Source of the DNA: an uncultured Caulobacteraceae bacterium
GTDB lineage: Bacteria; Pseudomonadota; Alphaproteobacteria; Caulobacterales; Caulobacteraceae
Direction of reading: 5' to 3'
Length of the DNA: 5,755 nucleotides
Assembly (NCBI GenBank): GCA_903884915.1
Contig: CAISGS010000412.1
Span: forward strand, 1 to 5,755
The position numbers and the translations under genes are program-made. Numbering within the stretch: the first letter of the stretch is position 1; the number at the start of each line of letters is the position of its first letter. Under the pieces are notes generated by a model. That model was given only the letters and a program-made list of their open reading frames with translations, searched no databases and was not told where the DNA came from. This document shows positions 1-5,408 of this stretch, piece after piece.

Positions 1-13
1 CTCACGGCAATGC

Positions 14-20
14 AGGACGG
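14..20 (+). promoter_or_regulatory. Ribosome binding site of ubiG, used to choose the start
   Basis: The sequence AGGACGG resembles a Shine-Dalgarno site. It overlaps the upstream in-frame GTG at base 20, so it cannot serve that codon. It sits 8 bases (11 from AGGA) before the ATG at 29, and 5 to 8 bases before an in-frame TTG at 26. The ATG is therefore preferred. No promoter can be judged because only 13 bases lie upstream. Confidence 0.5.
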
Positions 21-28
21 TGTTTTTG

Positions 29-799
29 ATGCAAACCCCAAGGACTGACCAGGCGCAAGGATGGAGCGTCGATCCGCAAGAGGTCGAACGTTTTTCACGC
101 ATTGCGGCCGAATGGTGGGACCCAAAGGGCAAGTTCGCCCCTTTGCACCGGTTCAATCCGGTACGTCTGTCCTTCATCCGCGATCAGGCCTTACAGCGAT
201 TTGGCCGAGACAGTTCAGCGCGCCAGCCCTTCACCGGCCTCAAGCTGCTCGATATTGGCTGCGGCGGGGGGCTATTGTCTGAACCGATGAGCCGCTTGGG
301 ATTTGACGTCACCGCCGTCGACGCCTCTGAGCGCAACATCAAGACCGCCTCTGCCCATGCCGCTGAACAGGGCCTCGACATCCACTTTCGCTGCTCGACA
401 GCCGAAACCTTGCTCGAAGAGGGCGCAGGACCCTTTGACCTGATCTTGAATATGGAGGTCATAGAGCATGTGGCCGATCCGGGCGCCTATCTGCGCGCCT
501 GTTCCCAGCTGCTCGCCCCCGGAGGCCTGATGATCGTGGCGACCATGAACCGGACGCTCAAGGCGCTGGCTCTGGCCAAGATCGGCGCGGAATATATCCT
601 GCGCTGGCTGCCTGCTGGAACCCATGACTGGAACAAGTTCCTCAAGCCCGAAGAGCTGCAAGCCTTTTTGGCCAGCGAACCGGTTCAGATCGAAGGTCCT
701 TTCGGGGTCAGCTTCAACCCCCTCACCGGCAAGTGGGTGCGCTCTGGCGATAGCGATGTGAACTATATGATGACGGTCCTAAAACCGGCCCTCGTCTAG
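29..799 (+). CDS. ubiG: Ubiquinone biosynthesis O-methyltransferase UbiG
   Basis: This enzyme performs both SAM-dependent O-methylations of the ring in ubiquinone synthesis and acts at the cytoplasmic face of the membrane. The 256-residue product has the family's N-terminal signature ([20 protein letters not shown], about 22-41). The SAM-binding motif I is DIGCGGG at 75-81, the acidic residue ending strand 2 is D98, and NMEVIEHV follows at about 141-148. The conserved UbiG pieces [10 protein letters not shown] and GTHDWNKF come later, and DVNYMM lies near the C terminus. Length and motif order match E. coli UbiG (240 residues) with a slightly longer motif-I approach. The start is set at the ATG at 29; a GTG nine bases upstream is too close to the Shine-Dalgarno site. 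The stop codon overlaps that of the convergent gene by a shared CTAG. Identification is by recalled family motifs and is secure. Confidence 0.96.
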   Translation: MQTPRTDQAQGWSVDPQEVERFSRIAAEWWDPKGKFAPLHRFNPVRLSFIRDQALQRFGRDSSARQPFTGLKLLDIGCGGGLLSEPMSRLGFDVTAVDASERNIKTASAHAAEQGLDIHFRCSTAETLLEEGAGPFDLILNMEVIEHVADPGAYLRACSQLLAPGGLMIVATMNRTLKALALAKIGAEYILRWLPAGTHDWNKFLKPEELQAFLASEPVQIEGPFGVSFNPLTGKWVRSGDSDVNYMMTVLKPALV

Positions 800-1347
800 A
801 CCAGCTTGTCGACAAAAAGGGCGGTGCTGGTCGGCGGCGCTGCCACCGCTGCCCCATAGGCCGTGGCCTTGGTCTGATTGTCTTTCAAAGCCTTCAAGAA
901 GGCATCGAGTGCATCCTTCAAAGGCGAGCTTGCGCTGGTGTCGGTCGTGGAGGCCTGATCTGCAGCAGGCGGTGGTGGCGGCGGAGGGGGACGCCGACCG
1001 GCCGCTCTCGGACCTTCAGTGCCTCCGGGGCCGTCATCCTTGGCCCCCTTGTCGTTATCACCATCATTGTCGCCGCCGGGGCCGCCGCCCGTGGGGCCGC
1101 CCTTGGCCGCGACCTTGGCAAAGAAGTCTGACAGCAGTGTGGATTGATCTTGGGTAATGGTGCCAGCATCAACCTGCTGAGACAGAAGATCTTGTAGTTT
1201 TTGGCGGTTGTCCGCGCCCTTAGGCGGCGTCGCGGCACCATCAACCGACTGCGCGGGGGCACCCTGCCGAGCGATCTGTGCGGTCTGCTGGGTTGGCGCG
1301 ATGGGCAGATAGCGCATCATGGACGAACTGGTCGCGGCGATCGACAT
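796..1347 (-). CDS. Unrecognised 183-residue protein, paralogue A of a tandem pair
   Basis: I do not recognise this family. No signal peptide or membrane segment is visible, so it is probably cytoplasmic or exported by a leaderless route. Block 1 (about 50-80) is a predicted helical pair with L-Q-AG-ITQDQ-LS-FFA. A GGGPGG stretch, an acidic DNDGDND segment (93-105) and a run of eight prolines (120-127) follow, then block 2 (146-166, AL-F-K-LK-Q-K-YGA). The same blocks occur in the next gene, with about 12 of 31 and 11 of 21 identical residues by hand alignment, so the two are paralogues. The start is the ATG at 1347, giving MSI as in the paralogue. The ATG at 1353 directly abuts the GAGGAG ribosome site and is unlikely. 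The middle is probably disordered. A CtrA-type box and an RBS hairpin lie upstream. It ends on ubiG. Confidence 0.85.
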   Translation of the reverse strand: MSIAATSSSMMRYLPIAPTQQTAQIARQGAPAQSVDGAATPPKGADNRQKLQDLLSQQVDAGTITQDQSTLLSDFFAKVAAKGGPTGGGPGGDNDGDNDKGAKDDGPGGTEGPRAAGRRPPPPPPPPAADQASTTDTSASSPLKDALDAFLKALKDNQTKATAYGAAVAAPPTSTALFVDKLV

Positions 1348-1355
1348 CACCATCT

Positions 1356-1378
1356 CCTCGGTGGCAAGCGCCCCGAGG
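1356..1378 (-). promoter_or_regulatory. Hairpin covering the ribosome binding site of paralogue A
   Basis: On the coding strand the leader folds as CCTCGG/CCGAGG (6 pairs), then, past a one-base bulge, GGC/GCC (3 pairs) around a GCTT loop. The 3' arm contains the first four bases of the Shine-Dalgarno sequence GAGGAG (1354-1359), which sits 6 bases before the ATG at 1347. If the stem forms in the mRNA, it would limit ribosome access. Pairing is seen directly in the sequence; any regulatory effect is inference. Confidence 0.5.
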
Positions 1379-1433
1379 CCCTTACTTCAGGACATGCTTA
1401 ACAGCGAGACTTGAATACGATCCTAAATTGTAT

Positions 1434-1450
1434 GGTTAACAAAAAGTTAA
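1434..1450 (-). promoter_or_regulatory. CtrA-type binding box upstream of paralogue A
   Basis: Read on the minus strand, bases 1450 to 1435 are TTAA-CTTTTTG-TTAAC. This is an exact match to the TTAA-N7-TTAAC consensus of the alphaproteobacterial cell-cycle regulator CtrA. The box lies in the AT-rich part of the intergenic region, about 88 bases before the start codon of paralogue A. If the inner TTAACC served as the -35, a poor -10 (TATTCA, 1412-1417) follows at 16 bases. A better -10-like TACAAT (1427-1432) would instead place the box over the spacer, a position more typical of repression. So the site is strong but the direction of its effect is open. No gene on the plus strand could use it. 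Confidence 0.6.
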
Positions 1451-1466
1451 TAGTCTATGATATTAA
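1447..1466. repeat. AT-rich inverted repeat next to the CtrA-type box
   Basis: TTAATA (1447-1452) and TATTAA (1461-1466) form perfect 6-base arms around an 8-base centre. The left arm shares its TTAA with the CtrA-type box. It may be an operator for another regulator or an accident of AT-rich sequence; there is no way to tell from one copy. Confidence 0.3.
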
Positions 1467-1498
1467 TTGTGAACTTGACCTCAGACTAAGGTTTTGGA

Positions 1499-2047
1499 TT
1501 AGGCGTTTTCGTCCAAAATCATCGGCTCATTCGACGCGATCGACCGAGACAGGGCCGAGGCCCCATAGATCGCGGTCTTCTCCTGAGCCTCTTTCAGGTT
1601 CTTCACAAAAAGGGCCAACGCCTCGTTCAATACCGGATCAGGCTTGAGGGCCGCGCGTGAGCGTGAGGCTCTGGTTTTCTTGCGCCGGACAGTCCCCGTT
1701 TCGGCGCCGGTGACAGTGCCCTCTTCCTCGCCACCATCTTCCTCCGCTTCAATGCCCTTGCGGATCATTTCGGTGCTGGACAACTCCTTGGGGCCGCCGC
1801 CCATCTGGGTCTGGGTGGCGAGACTGGCAAAGAAGGTCGAGAGGGCGTTGGCCTGTTTCTGATTCAAACTGCCGGCCTGAATCTGATTGGCCAGCATCGA
1901 CTCCATTCGGGCTAGGTTTTCAGTGCGCGATAGGGGCGGCTGGCGCTGGCTATTGTTGGCGTCAATCGACAGGGCGGGGCGCACCGGCAGCGGTGCCACC
2001 GCCGGCATATAGGCTGGACCCGCCGTCCCCACTGCATTGATCGACAT
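1499..2047 (-). CDS. Unrecognised 182-residue protein, paralogue B of a tandem pair
   Basis: I do not recognise this family either. Like paralogue A it starts MSI, lacks a signal peptide and membrane segment, and has a proline- and alanine-rich N terminus (about 10-40). Block 1 (47-77) has ML-NQ-AG-LNQKQ-LS-FFA-LA, followed by GGGPK. The middle differs completely from A: an acidic stretch EAEEDGGEEEG (100-110), then a basic patch RRKKTRASRSR (121-131). Block 2 (143-163) has AL-F-K-LKEAQEKTAIYGA. The last 19 residues are unlike those of A. The conserved blocks look like alpha-helical docking elements joined by a charged linker; this is inference. The start has a good ribosome site (AAAGGA, 7 bases upstream), which lies in a small hairpin. 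A gap of 151 bases separates it from A, and 141 bases separate it from DUF1178. Confidence 0.85.
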   Translation of the reverse strand: MSINAVGTAGPAYMPAVAPLPVRPALSIDANNSQRQPPLSRTENLARMESMLANQIQAGSLNQKQANALSTFFASLATQTQMGGGPKELSSTEMIRKGIEAEEDGGEEEGTVTGAETGTVRRKKTRASRSRAALKPDPVLNEALALFVKNLKEAQEKTAIYGASALSRSIASNEPMILDENA

Positions 2048-2054
2048 GACCCTG

Positions 2055-2070
2055 TCCTTTAAGAAAAGGA
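2055..2070 (-). promoter_or_regulatory. Hairpin covering the ribosome binding site of paralogue B
   Basis: On the coding strand TCCTTT and AAAGGA form a 6-pair stem closed by a TCTT loop. The 3' arm is the whole Shine-Dalgarno sequence AAAGGA, 7 bases before the ATG at 2047. Only two of the six pairs are G-C, so the stem would be weak and could melt easily. It matters mainly because paralogue A has the same arrangement with unrelated bases. Confidence 0.4.
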
Positions 2071-2188
2071 ACCTGAGGTAACTCTATATCAAAATGTTAG
2101 AAGACAAAGCGTTAATGACGGAGCCTAAAACAGAGTAGATCACCCCGTTTAAATAGCTAAAAAAGGACCCGTTCGCTTGGTTTTGCCA

Positions 2189-2611
2189 TTAGTTGAGCTT
2201 CTGTTTTTCCACAGGCTTTGGCGGCATGGGCAGGACCGGTACGCCATCCTCTACCAAGTCCTTGACCTCTTTGGGGGATGCCTGCCCATAGATGCCCCTC
2301 TGTTCAGACCGGCCCTCGTGGATCGCGCGGGCCTCGGAGGCGAAGGTGTCACCCACATCGTCAAAGTGGGTCTCGACATGGTCGCGCATGGCCTCCATAG
2401 CCATGGCGTGTTGGTCGGCAGTTGCTGTGCTGACCGCCCCCTTCTTGGCCCCGACAACTGCAGGGGCCATGATCGCCTTTCGCACATCGGTTGAGCCACA
2501 GACCGGACAGCCGATCAGACCCCGCGCCGATTGGTCGTCAAAATCAGCAGACGCTCCGAACCAGCCTTCAAACTCATGATCCAAGGCGCAGGCGAGACTA
2601 TAGCGGATCAT
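2189..2611 (-). CDS. DUF1178 family protein
   Basis: This is a 140-residue member of the DUF1178 family, whose function is unknown. The N terminus shows the family signature: C8, H12, then EFEGWF (13-18), SADFD (21-25), and the CPVCGS knuckle with C35 and C38. MAP lies shortly after. The cysteines and histidine could bind a metal such as zinc, but that is inference. The C terminus carries an IYGQASPKEVKDLVEDG segment usual for the family and a proline- and lysine-rich tail. Length is typical. Its ATG overlaps the stop of the upstream amidase gene (ATGA) and has only a weak ribosome site, so translation is probably coupled. It is the last gene of the comF-grxC-amidase cluster. Confidence 0.92.
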   Translation of the reverse strand: MIRYSLACALDHEFEGWFGASADFDDQSARGLIGCPVCGSTDVRKAIMAPAVVGAKKGAVSTATADQHAMAMEAMRDHVETHFDDVGDTFASEARAIHEGRSEQRGIYGQASPKEVKDLVEDGVPVLPMPPKPVEKQKLN

Positions 2612-3438
2612 AGATCAGGCCCGCTAAAGGCGCGGTCATGGATCAGGGCGGGAATGGCCGAGCGGGCCTTGGCGATCTCAGTCAAATCCAGCACGGCGCT
2701 GACCACGCAAGGTTCATCATGATCGACGCTGGCAACGACCTCGCCCCAAGGCGCAATGATGATCGAGTGACCCCAGGTGGCGCGGCCATCTTCGTGGGTG
2801 CCGCCCTGCGCCGGGGCCAAGACAAAGCTACCTGTCTCAATGGCTCTGGCCCGCAGCAAGATCTCCCAGTGCGCCGCGCCGGTGGGACGGGTAAAGGCCG
2901 CAGGCACGCTGATCAGGCCTGCACCGGCCTTAGCCAAGGCCCGGTAGAGATAAGAAAACCGCATGTCATAACAGATGGTTAGACCCATCTTCACATCCGG
3001 CAGGGTCACCACCGTCGCGGCCTCTCCGGGGGTATAGGCCGAAGATTCGCGATGGCGCTCGCCCGTCGGCAGATCAACATCGAACATGTGGATCTTGTCG
3101 TAAGACGCAACAATCTTGCCCTCGGGCGAGATCATCAGACTGCGATTGGCCGCCAAGCCATCGGGGCGCAGAACCAGCGCCGATCCGATCAAGAGCCAAA
3201 TCTTCAGTTCTGCTGCCAAGGCCATGAGACCCTGCACGCAGACATCCTCCTGCGCCGGACGCAGGGCCGCAAACATGGCGTCGCGATTGCGTTGCAAGAG
3301 GTTGGTACCCTCTGGCGTCAGGACCAACTGCGCGCCCTCGGCAGCCGCTTGCCGGATCAAGGGCTCAGCCTGAGCCAAGGCCGCAGCCTGGCTCGCAGGC
3401 GTACGCATCTGGATCAGAGCAACGGCCAGCCTGCTCAT
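2608..3438 (-). CDS. Carbon-nitrogen hydrolase, probable deaminated glutathione amidase (Nit1-like)
   Basis: This 276-residue member of the nitrilase superfamily has the complete Glu-Lys-Cys catalytic triad: E43 (LTPEGTN), K115 (YDKIHMFDVD) and C156 (ICYDMRF). Downstream, PAAFTRPTGAAHWEILLRAR and the APAQGG and GHS-I-APWG motifs match the Nit1 subgroup. That subgroup hydrolyses deaminated glutathione, a toxic by-product of transaminases, to 2-oxoglutarate and cysteinylglycine. Its placement directly after a glutaredoxin gene fits a glutathione role. The start is the ATG at 3438, which gives the usual MSRLAVALIQM beginning and overlaps the grxC stop (ATGA). The ribosome site is weak, so coupling is likely. 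A broader omega-amidase or other nitrilase activity cannot be excluded from motifs alone. Confidence 0.92.
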   Translation of the reverse strand: MSRLAVALIQMRTPASQAAALAQAEPLIRQAAAEGAQLVLTPEGTNLLQRNRDAMFAALRPAQEDVCVQGLMALAAELKIWLLIGSALVLRPDGLAANRSLMISPEGKIVASYDKIHMFDVDLPTGERHRESSAYTPGEAATVVTLPDVKMGLTICYDMRFSYLYRALAKAGAGLISVPAAFTRPTGAAHWEILLRARAIETGSFVLAPAQGGTHEDGRATWGHSIIIAPWGEVVASVDHDEPCVVSAVLDLTEIAKARSAIPALIHDRAFSGPDL

Positions 3439-3689
3439 GCGGCGAGCATCGCATCCAGCTTGCCGTCACGCTCTAGCGCCATGATGTCATCACAGCCGCC
3501 GACATGCTTGTCGCCTATGAAGATCTGCGGAAAGGTCGAGCGACCCGAACGCTGCATCATTTCTTGGCGAAGGGCTGGGTCCATACCCGCTTCGATTTCC
3601 TGATAGCTGACGCCCTTTTGACGCAGAAGCCCGATCGCGCGGGTACAATAGGGGCAGAAGGGCTTGGTATAGATGGTCACGGCGGTCAT
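3435..3689 (-). CDS. grxC: Glutaredoxin 3 (GrxC)
   Basis: This small cytoplasmic dithiol glutaredoxin reduces disulfides and glutathionylated proteins with electrons from glutathione. The 84-residue protein has the dithiol active site CPYC at 12-15. The cis-proline motif is TFPQ (52-55, usually TVPQ), and the glutathione-binding GGCDD lies at 64-68. The length matches E. coli GrxC (83 residues). The ribosome site GAAAGG lies six bases before the ATG at 3689. It follows comF by 27 bases, and its stop overlaps the start of the amidase gene. A hairpin overlaps the comF stop just upstream. Confidence 0.96.
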   Translation of the reverse strand: MTAVTIYTKPFCPYCTRAIGLLRQKGVSYQEIEAGMDPALRQEMMQRSGRSTFPQIFIGDKHVGGCDDIMALERDGKLDAMLAA

Positions 3690-3709
3690 GGCGGGCCTTT
3701 CGTGGTTTG

Positions 3710-3730
3710 ATCACCCCTATATAGGGTGAT
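3710..3730 (-). repeat. Perfect inverted repeat at the comF-grxC junction
   Basis: Arms ATCACCC (3710-3716) and GGGTGAT (3724-3730) pair perfectly over 7 bases around a 7-base loop. On the coding strand the comF stop codon TAG lies in that loop. No T run follows on the minus strand, so it is not a standard terminator for comF. Four T follow on the plus strand, but no plus-strand gene ends here. It could be an mRNA processing or stability element separating comF from grxC. Confidence 0.4.
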
Positions 3731-4448
3731 TTTCCGCGGTGCGCACCCTTGCGACGACCGCGACATCAACGGCGCGTGCCCCTGCTCGCAAGAGGGCCTT
3801 GGCGCAGGCCTCTGCCGTGGCACCGGTGGTCAAAACATCATCAATCAGCAAGATCCGCCGCCCCTTGATCTGGCGCTGGTGACCGGGCGGTACGATGAAG
3901 GCACCCGAAACATTGCGCCGTCGTCCAGAGCCAGACCGTCCCCCTTGGCTTGCCGTGGCGCGATGACGCCTGAGACTGTCGGGCAGATAGACAAGGCCCG
4001 CTTGCCGCGCGAGGGGCCGGGCAATCTCGGCGGCCTGATTGTAACGCCGCGACAAAAGCCGCAAGGGATGGAGCGGAACCGGCACCACGGCGTCAGCCTC
4101 AGCAATTAGGTCCCGCGCCGCGCGGCTGATCCACTGCTGAAACAGCTTGGCCAGATCGGGCCGGTCGGCATGTTTGAACCGCAAGATCAGGTCGCGCGAA
4201 CCCTCGTCATAGAGACAGGCCGCCCGGGCCCGGGCAAAGACACGTGGCCTCGCCATACAGGCCGGGCAAAGGGCCCCAATACCCTGACTGAACTCGAACG
4301 GAATGCCGCAGCCATCACAGACCGGATCATCGAGGAAACTCACCTTCAAAAAGGCGTCCGCCGCTAATCCCGGCCCCTGCGACGGCCTTTCTGCAAAATC
4401 CTGCGGGGGAAATAGCAAATCGAGTAGGGCGCGAAGCCTATGTCTCAT
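3717..4448 (-). CDS. comF: ComF family phosphoribosyltransferase-like protein
   Basis: This 243-residue protein has the standard ComF layout. A zinc-ribbon-like N-terminal part has C44, C47, C61 and C64 (CDGC and CPAC). A phosphoribosyltransferase fold follows, with the PRPP-binding motif ILLIDDVLTTGAT at 199-211. VVPVPLHPLRLLSRRYNQA in the middle is also typical. In competent bacteria ComF supports DNA uptake or single-strand handling. In Alphaproteobacteria its role and substrate are not settled. The frame stays open to 4676, but that extension runs through the divergent methyltransferase gene. The ATG at 4448 gives MRHRLRALLDLLFPP, the normal ComF beginning, and is chosen despite a weak ribosome site. 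It is the first gene of the leftward cluster. Confidence 0.93.
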   Translation of the reverse strand: MRHRLRALLDLLFPPQDFAERPSQGPGLAADAFLKVSFLDDPVCDGCGIPFEFSQGIGALCPACMARPRVFARARAACLYDEGSRDLILRFKHADRPDLAKLFQQWISRAARDLIAEADAVVPVPLHPLRLLSRRYNQAAEIARPLARQAGLVYLPDSLRRHRATASQGGRSGSGRRRNVSGAFIVPPGHQRQIKGRRILLIDDVLTTGATAEACAKALLRAGARAVDVAVVARVRTAENHPI

Positions 4449-4484
4449 TTCCGAACACCGCTTTGATGATATAGGCCTTGCACC
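4449..4484. promoter_or_regulatory. Short divergent promoter region between comF and the methyltransferase
   Basis: Only 36 bases separate the two divergent start codons, so both promoters must overlap each other or extend into the genes. A TATAGG (4470-4475) could be a -10 for the rightward gene. It would place transcription within a few bases of its ATG and leave little or no leader. No good -35 was found for either direction. The presence of promoters is inferred from the arrangement, not from clear elements. Confidence 0.35.
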
Positions 4485-5408
4485 ATGAGCGCCCCTCCTC
4501 GCCTGTTCGACCGTTCCTTGCACCGCGCCCGACTGGACCGCGCCGCCTTGGATTTCGCCGCTGCCGATTTCCTCAAGGCCCGCGCGGCTGGCGATATGGT
4601 CGAACGGATCGAGATCATCCTGCGTGATTTTCCGGTCTGTGTCGATCTGGGGTCGCGAACAGGAATTTTCTCGCAAATATTGTCAGCCAGCGATGCCCGT
4701 CCTCGCGTCGGAACCGTGATCGAGACTGATCTATCGGGGACCATGCTGGCAGGCCGCGATAGCCTTCGTCTGCAGGTCGACGAGGAGGCCCTGCCCTTTG
4801 GCGTTGCCTCTTTGGATCTGGTGGTCTCCAGCCTTGCCCTGCACTGGGTCAATGACCTGCCCGGAACGCTCATTCAAATCCGCCGCGCGTTAAGGCCCGA
4901 TGGCCTGTTCATGGCCGCGATCTTCGGAGGCCAGACCCTCACAGAGCTTCGCCAATGTCTGATCGAGGCGGAGTCGGAACTGAGCGGCGGCGCAGGCCTT
5001 CGCATTGCCCCCTTTGCCGACGCCTATGATGTGGCAGGCCTCTTGCAGCGCGCTGGGTTTGCCCTGCCCGTAGCCGATGTCGACCGGGTAACAGTACGCT
5101 ATGATCATCCCTTAAAGCTGATCCAAGACCTGCGCCGGATGGGCGAGACCAATGCCTTGGCAGACCGGCAGGGCCGCCCCCTGACCCGTGCGGTGCTGGC
5201 CAGAGCCATGGGCCTCTATAAGGACCGGTTTAGTGATCCAGACGGTAAGGTCCGCGCCACCTTCGACATCTTGACCATGACCGGTTGGGCGCCCCATCCC
5301 GATCAACAACAGCCCCTCAAGCCCGGATCGGCCAAGATGCGGCTTGCCGACGCCTTGGGGGCGATAGAACAGTCTGCGGGCGAAAAGCCTGGTGAGGAAC
5401 CATCATGA
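4485..5408 (+). CDS. SAM-dependent methyltransferase-fold protein, NDUFAF5-like
   Basis: This 307-residue class I methyltransferase-fold protein resembles human NDUFAF5. NDUFAF5 is a complex I assembly factor that hydroxylates an arginine of subunit NDUFS7. The N terminus LFDRSLHRARLDRAA (7-21) matches the NDUFAF5 FDR-L-R start. Motif I is DLGSRTG (54-60), with S-R in place of the usual C-G. ALHWVNDLPGTL, LRPDGLFMAAIFGGQTLTEL and GETNAL follow in the NDUFAF5 order, and a GW element lies near the C terminus. A BioC-type methyltransferase is the main alternative label for such proteins. The ribosome site before the ATG at 4485 is weak. The stop overlaps the next start (ATGA). The divergent placement next to comF is, from memory, common in Alphaproteobacteria. 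Whether it hydroxylates or methylates is not decided by the sequence. Confidence 0.88.
   Translation: MSAPPRLFDRSLHRARLDRAALDFAAADFLKARAAGDMVERIEIILRDFPVCVDLGSRTGIFSQILSASDARPRVGTVIETDLSGTMLAGRDSLRLQVDEEALPFGVASLDLVVSSLALHWVNDLPGTLIQIRRALRPDGLFMAAIFGGQTLTELRQCLIEAESELSGGAGLRIAPFADAYDVAGLLQRAGFALPVADVDRVTVRYDHPLKLIQDLRRMGETNALADRQGRPLTRAVLARAMGLYKDRFSDPDGKVRATFDILTMTGWAPHPDQQQPLKPGSAKMRLADALGAIEQSAGEKPGEEPS

Noticed and set aside
272..661. 129-codon minus-strand open frame inside ubiG
   Set aside because: It is a shadow of a gene with strong family motifs; its translation resembles nothing known.
918..1262. 114-codon minus-strand open frame overlapping paralogue A in another frame
   Set aside because: It is arginine- and proline-rich as expected from a shifted GC-rich frame, whereas the chosen frame aligns with the neighbouring paralogue.
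1478..1492. Possible terminator after paralogue B (ACCT and AGGT arms)
   Set aside because: The stem has only four pairs plus a wobble, and there is no T run on the minus strand.
2080..2116. Promoter or second CtrA-type box before paralogue B
   Set aside because: A TATAGA and a TTAA half-site exist, but no -35 at correct spacing and no TTAA-N7-TTAA pair could be found.
2159..2188. Possible terminator after DUF1178, with six T on the minus strand
   Set aside because: No stem longer than three pairs precedes the T run.
3052..3603. 183-codon plus-strand open frame across the amidase and grxC genes
   Set aside because: It is antisense to two genes with complete catalytic motifs, shows no recognisable family motif and has no convincing ribosome site.
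4449..4676. 76-residue N-terminal extension of ComF
   Set aside because: The extension is entirely antisense to the methyltransferase gene or its leader, and the normal ComF beginning starts at the ATG at 4448.
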